Source: an uncultured Prevotella sp. (GTDB lineage: Bacteria; Bacteroidota; Bacteroidia; Bacteroidales; Bacteroidaceae). Taken from it: DNA of 7,714 nt. A program made the position numbers and the translations under genes. Numbering within the stretch: the stretch's first letter is position 1; each line of letters begins with the position of its first letter. The notes beneath the pieces were generated by a model. The model saw only the letters and a program-made list of their open reading frames with translations, did no database searches and was not told where the DNA came from. Shown piece after piece: positions 7,219 to 7,714 of the stretch. Where the stretch lies: assembly GCA_900770845.1 (NCBI GenBank), contig CAAGLS010000222.1:1-7714 (forward strand), written 5' to 3'.

Positions 7219-7714
7219 CGCCAAACAGACCATACATTCCCTTCCTCTTGTCCTGCCTCTTGTTGGGCCTCTGCGCGTGCAGCTCCACAAGTGGGCTGGA
7301 GGACGGGGAGCAGCTCTACACGGGACTGAAAAAGATAGAGTATACCAACTATGAGCCCGGCCAGCACTTCGAGAATGTGAAGACCGAGGTGGAGGCCGCG
7401 CTCGCCGCCGCTCCCAACGGCGCCCTCTTGGGCAGCTCCTACTACACCACGCCCCTGCAATGGCACCTGTGGATATGGAACGCCTGGCACGACGACACCT
7501 CCAAGTTCGGCCAGTGGATAACGCGCAGCTTCGGCCGAGCCCCCATCCTGATGAGCTCCGTCAACCCACAGCTCCGGGCCAGCATCGCGCAGAGCGTGCT
7601 GCAGAAGCATGGCTACTTCCAGGGACGCGTGGGCTATGAGAACCTCACGATGCGCAACCCCAAGAAAGGCAAGATACAGTATCACGTGGCGTTCAACCGT
7701 CTCTACACCCTCGA
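7215..7714 (+). CDS. tamL: TamL-like lipoprotein of the BamA/TamA (Omp85) family, 5' part
   Basis: The reading frame runs open to the window edge (166 complete codons), so only the N-terminal part is seen. The start ATG overlaps the tamB stop (ATGA, 7215-7218). Residues 1-22 form a lipoprotein signal: MTPNRPYIP, a hydrophobic stretch LLSCLLLGL, then the lipobox Leu19-Cys20-Ala21-Cys22, with Cys22 the likely lipidated residue before SSTSG. The following part looks like POTRA domains: LYTGLKKIEY (about 34-43) as a first strand, and QSVLQKHGYFQGRVGYE (from about 131), with the helix-Gly-Tyr/Phe-strand pattern of a later POTRA. In Bacteroidota, TamL is the lipid-anchored TamA relative encoded beside tamB. 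The beta-barrel that would prove it lies beyond the window, so the name rests on the lipobox, the POTRA-like pattern and the tamB neighbour. Another BamA-like lipoprotein is possible. Confidence 0.8.
   Translation, partial: MTPNRPYIPFLLSCLLLGLCACSSTSGLEDGEQLYTGLKKIEYTNYEPGQHFENVKTEVEAALAAAPNGALLGSSYYTTPLQWHLWIWNAWHDDTSKFGQWITRSFGRAPILMSSVNPQLRASIAQSVLQKHGYFQGRVGYENLTMRNPKKGKIQYHVAFNRLYTL

Overview
The window looks like chromosomal DNA from a GC-rich member of the Bacteroidota, most likely order Bacteroidales and perhaps Prevotellaceae. This rests on three things. The first complete gene has a good match to the Bacteroidota promoter consensus (TTTG, 19-base gap, TAnnTTTG). The FabG and RluA-type proteins resemble their Bacteroides/Prevotella counterparts as I remember them. 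The window also pairs a TamB with a TamA-like protein that carries a lipoprotein signal (the TamL type), an arrangement described for Bacteroidota. Genus is a guess. All genes lie on the + strand.

Bases 1-502 contain no convincing gene. They hold a striking 22-bp-phased tandem array (131-213) that runs into a perfect palindrome (209-230), then a GC-rich stretch of unknown nature, then the promoter at 423-453. A dyad (452-475) overlaps the promoter's -7 element and its expected transcription start, and is a reasonable candidate for an autoregulatory operator.

Bases 503-1090 encode a TetR/AcrR-family repressor. After an AT-rich 60-base gap come four tightly packed genes: fabG (1151-1903, 3-oxoacyl-ACP reductase), an RluA-family pseudouridine synthase (1910-2596, GTG start six bases after the fabG stop), tamB (2593-7218, 1541 aa) and the start of a tamL-like gene (7215 to the window end). 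The last two junctions are ATGA overlaps, so these four genes are very probably co-transcribed and partly co-translated.

Functionally, TamB should be anchored in the inner membrane and span the periplasm to the lipid-anchored Omp85-family TamL in the outer membrane. Together they would help assemble outer-membrane proteins or move lipid between membranes. FabG makes acyl chains for envelope lipids. Its place in front of tamB-tamL suggests, as inference only, that lipid synthesis and envelope assembly are expressed together, possibly under the adjacent TetR protein. The RluA-type enzyme modifies RNA and may be there mainly as an operon passenger.

The genes themselves belong to known families. 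The least explained item is the upstream repeat array with its terminal palindrome.
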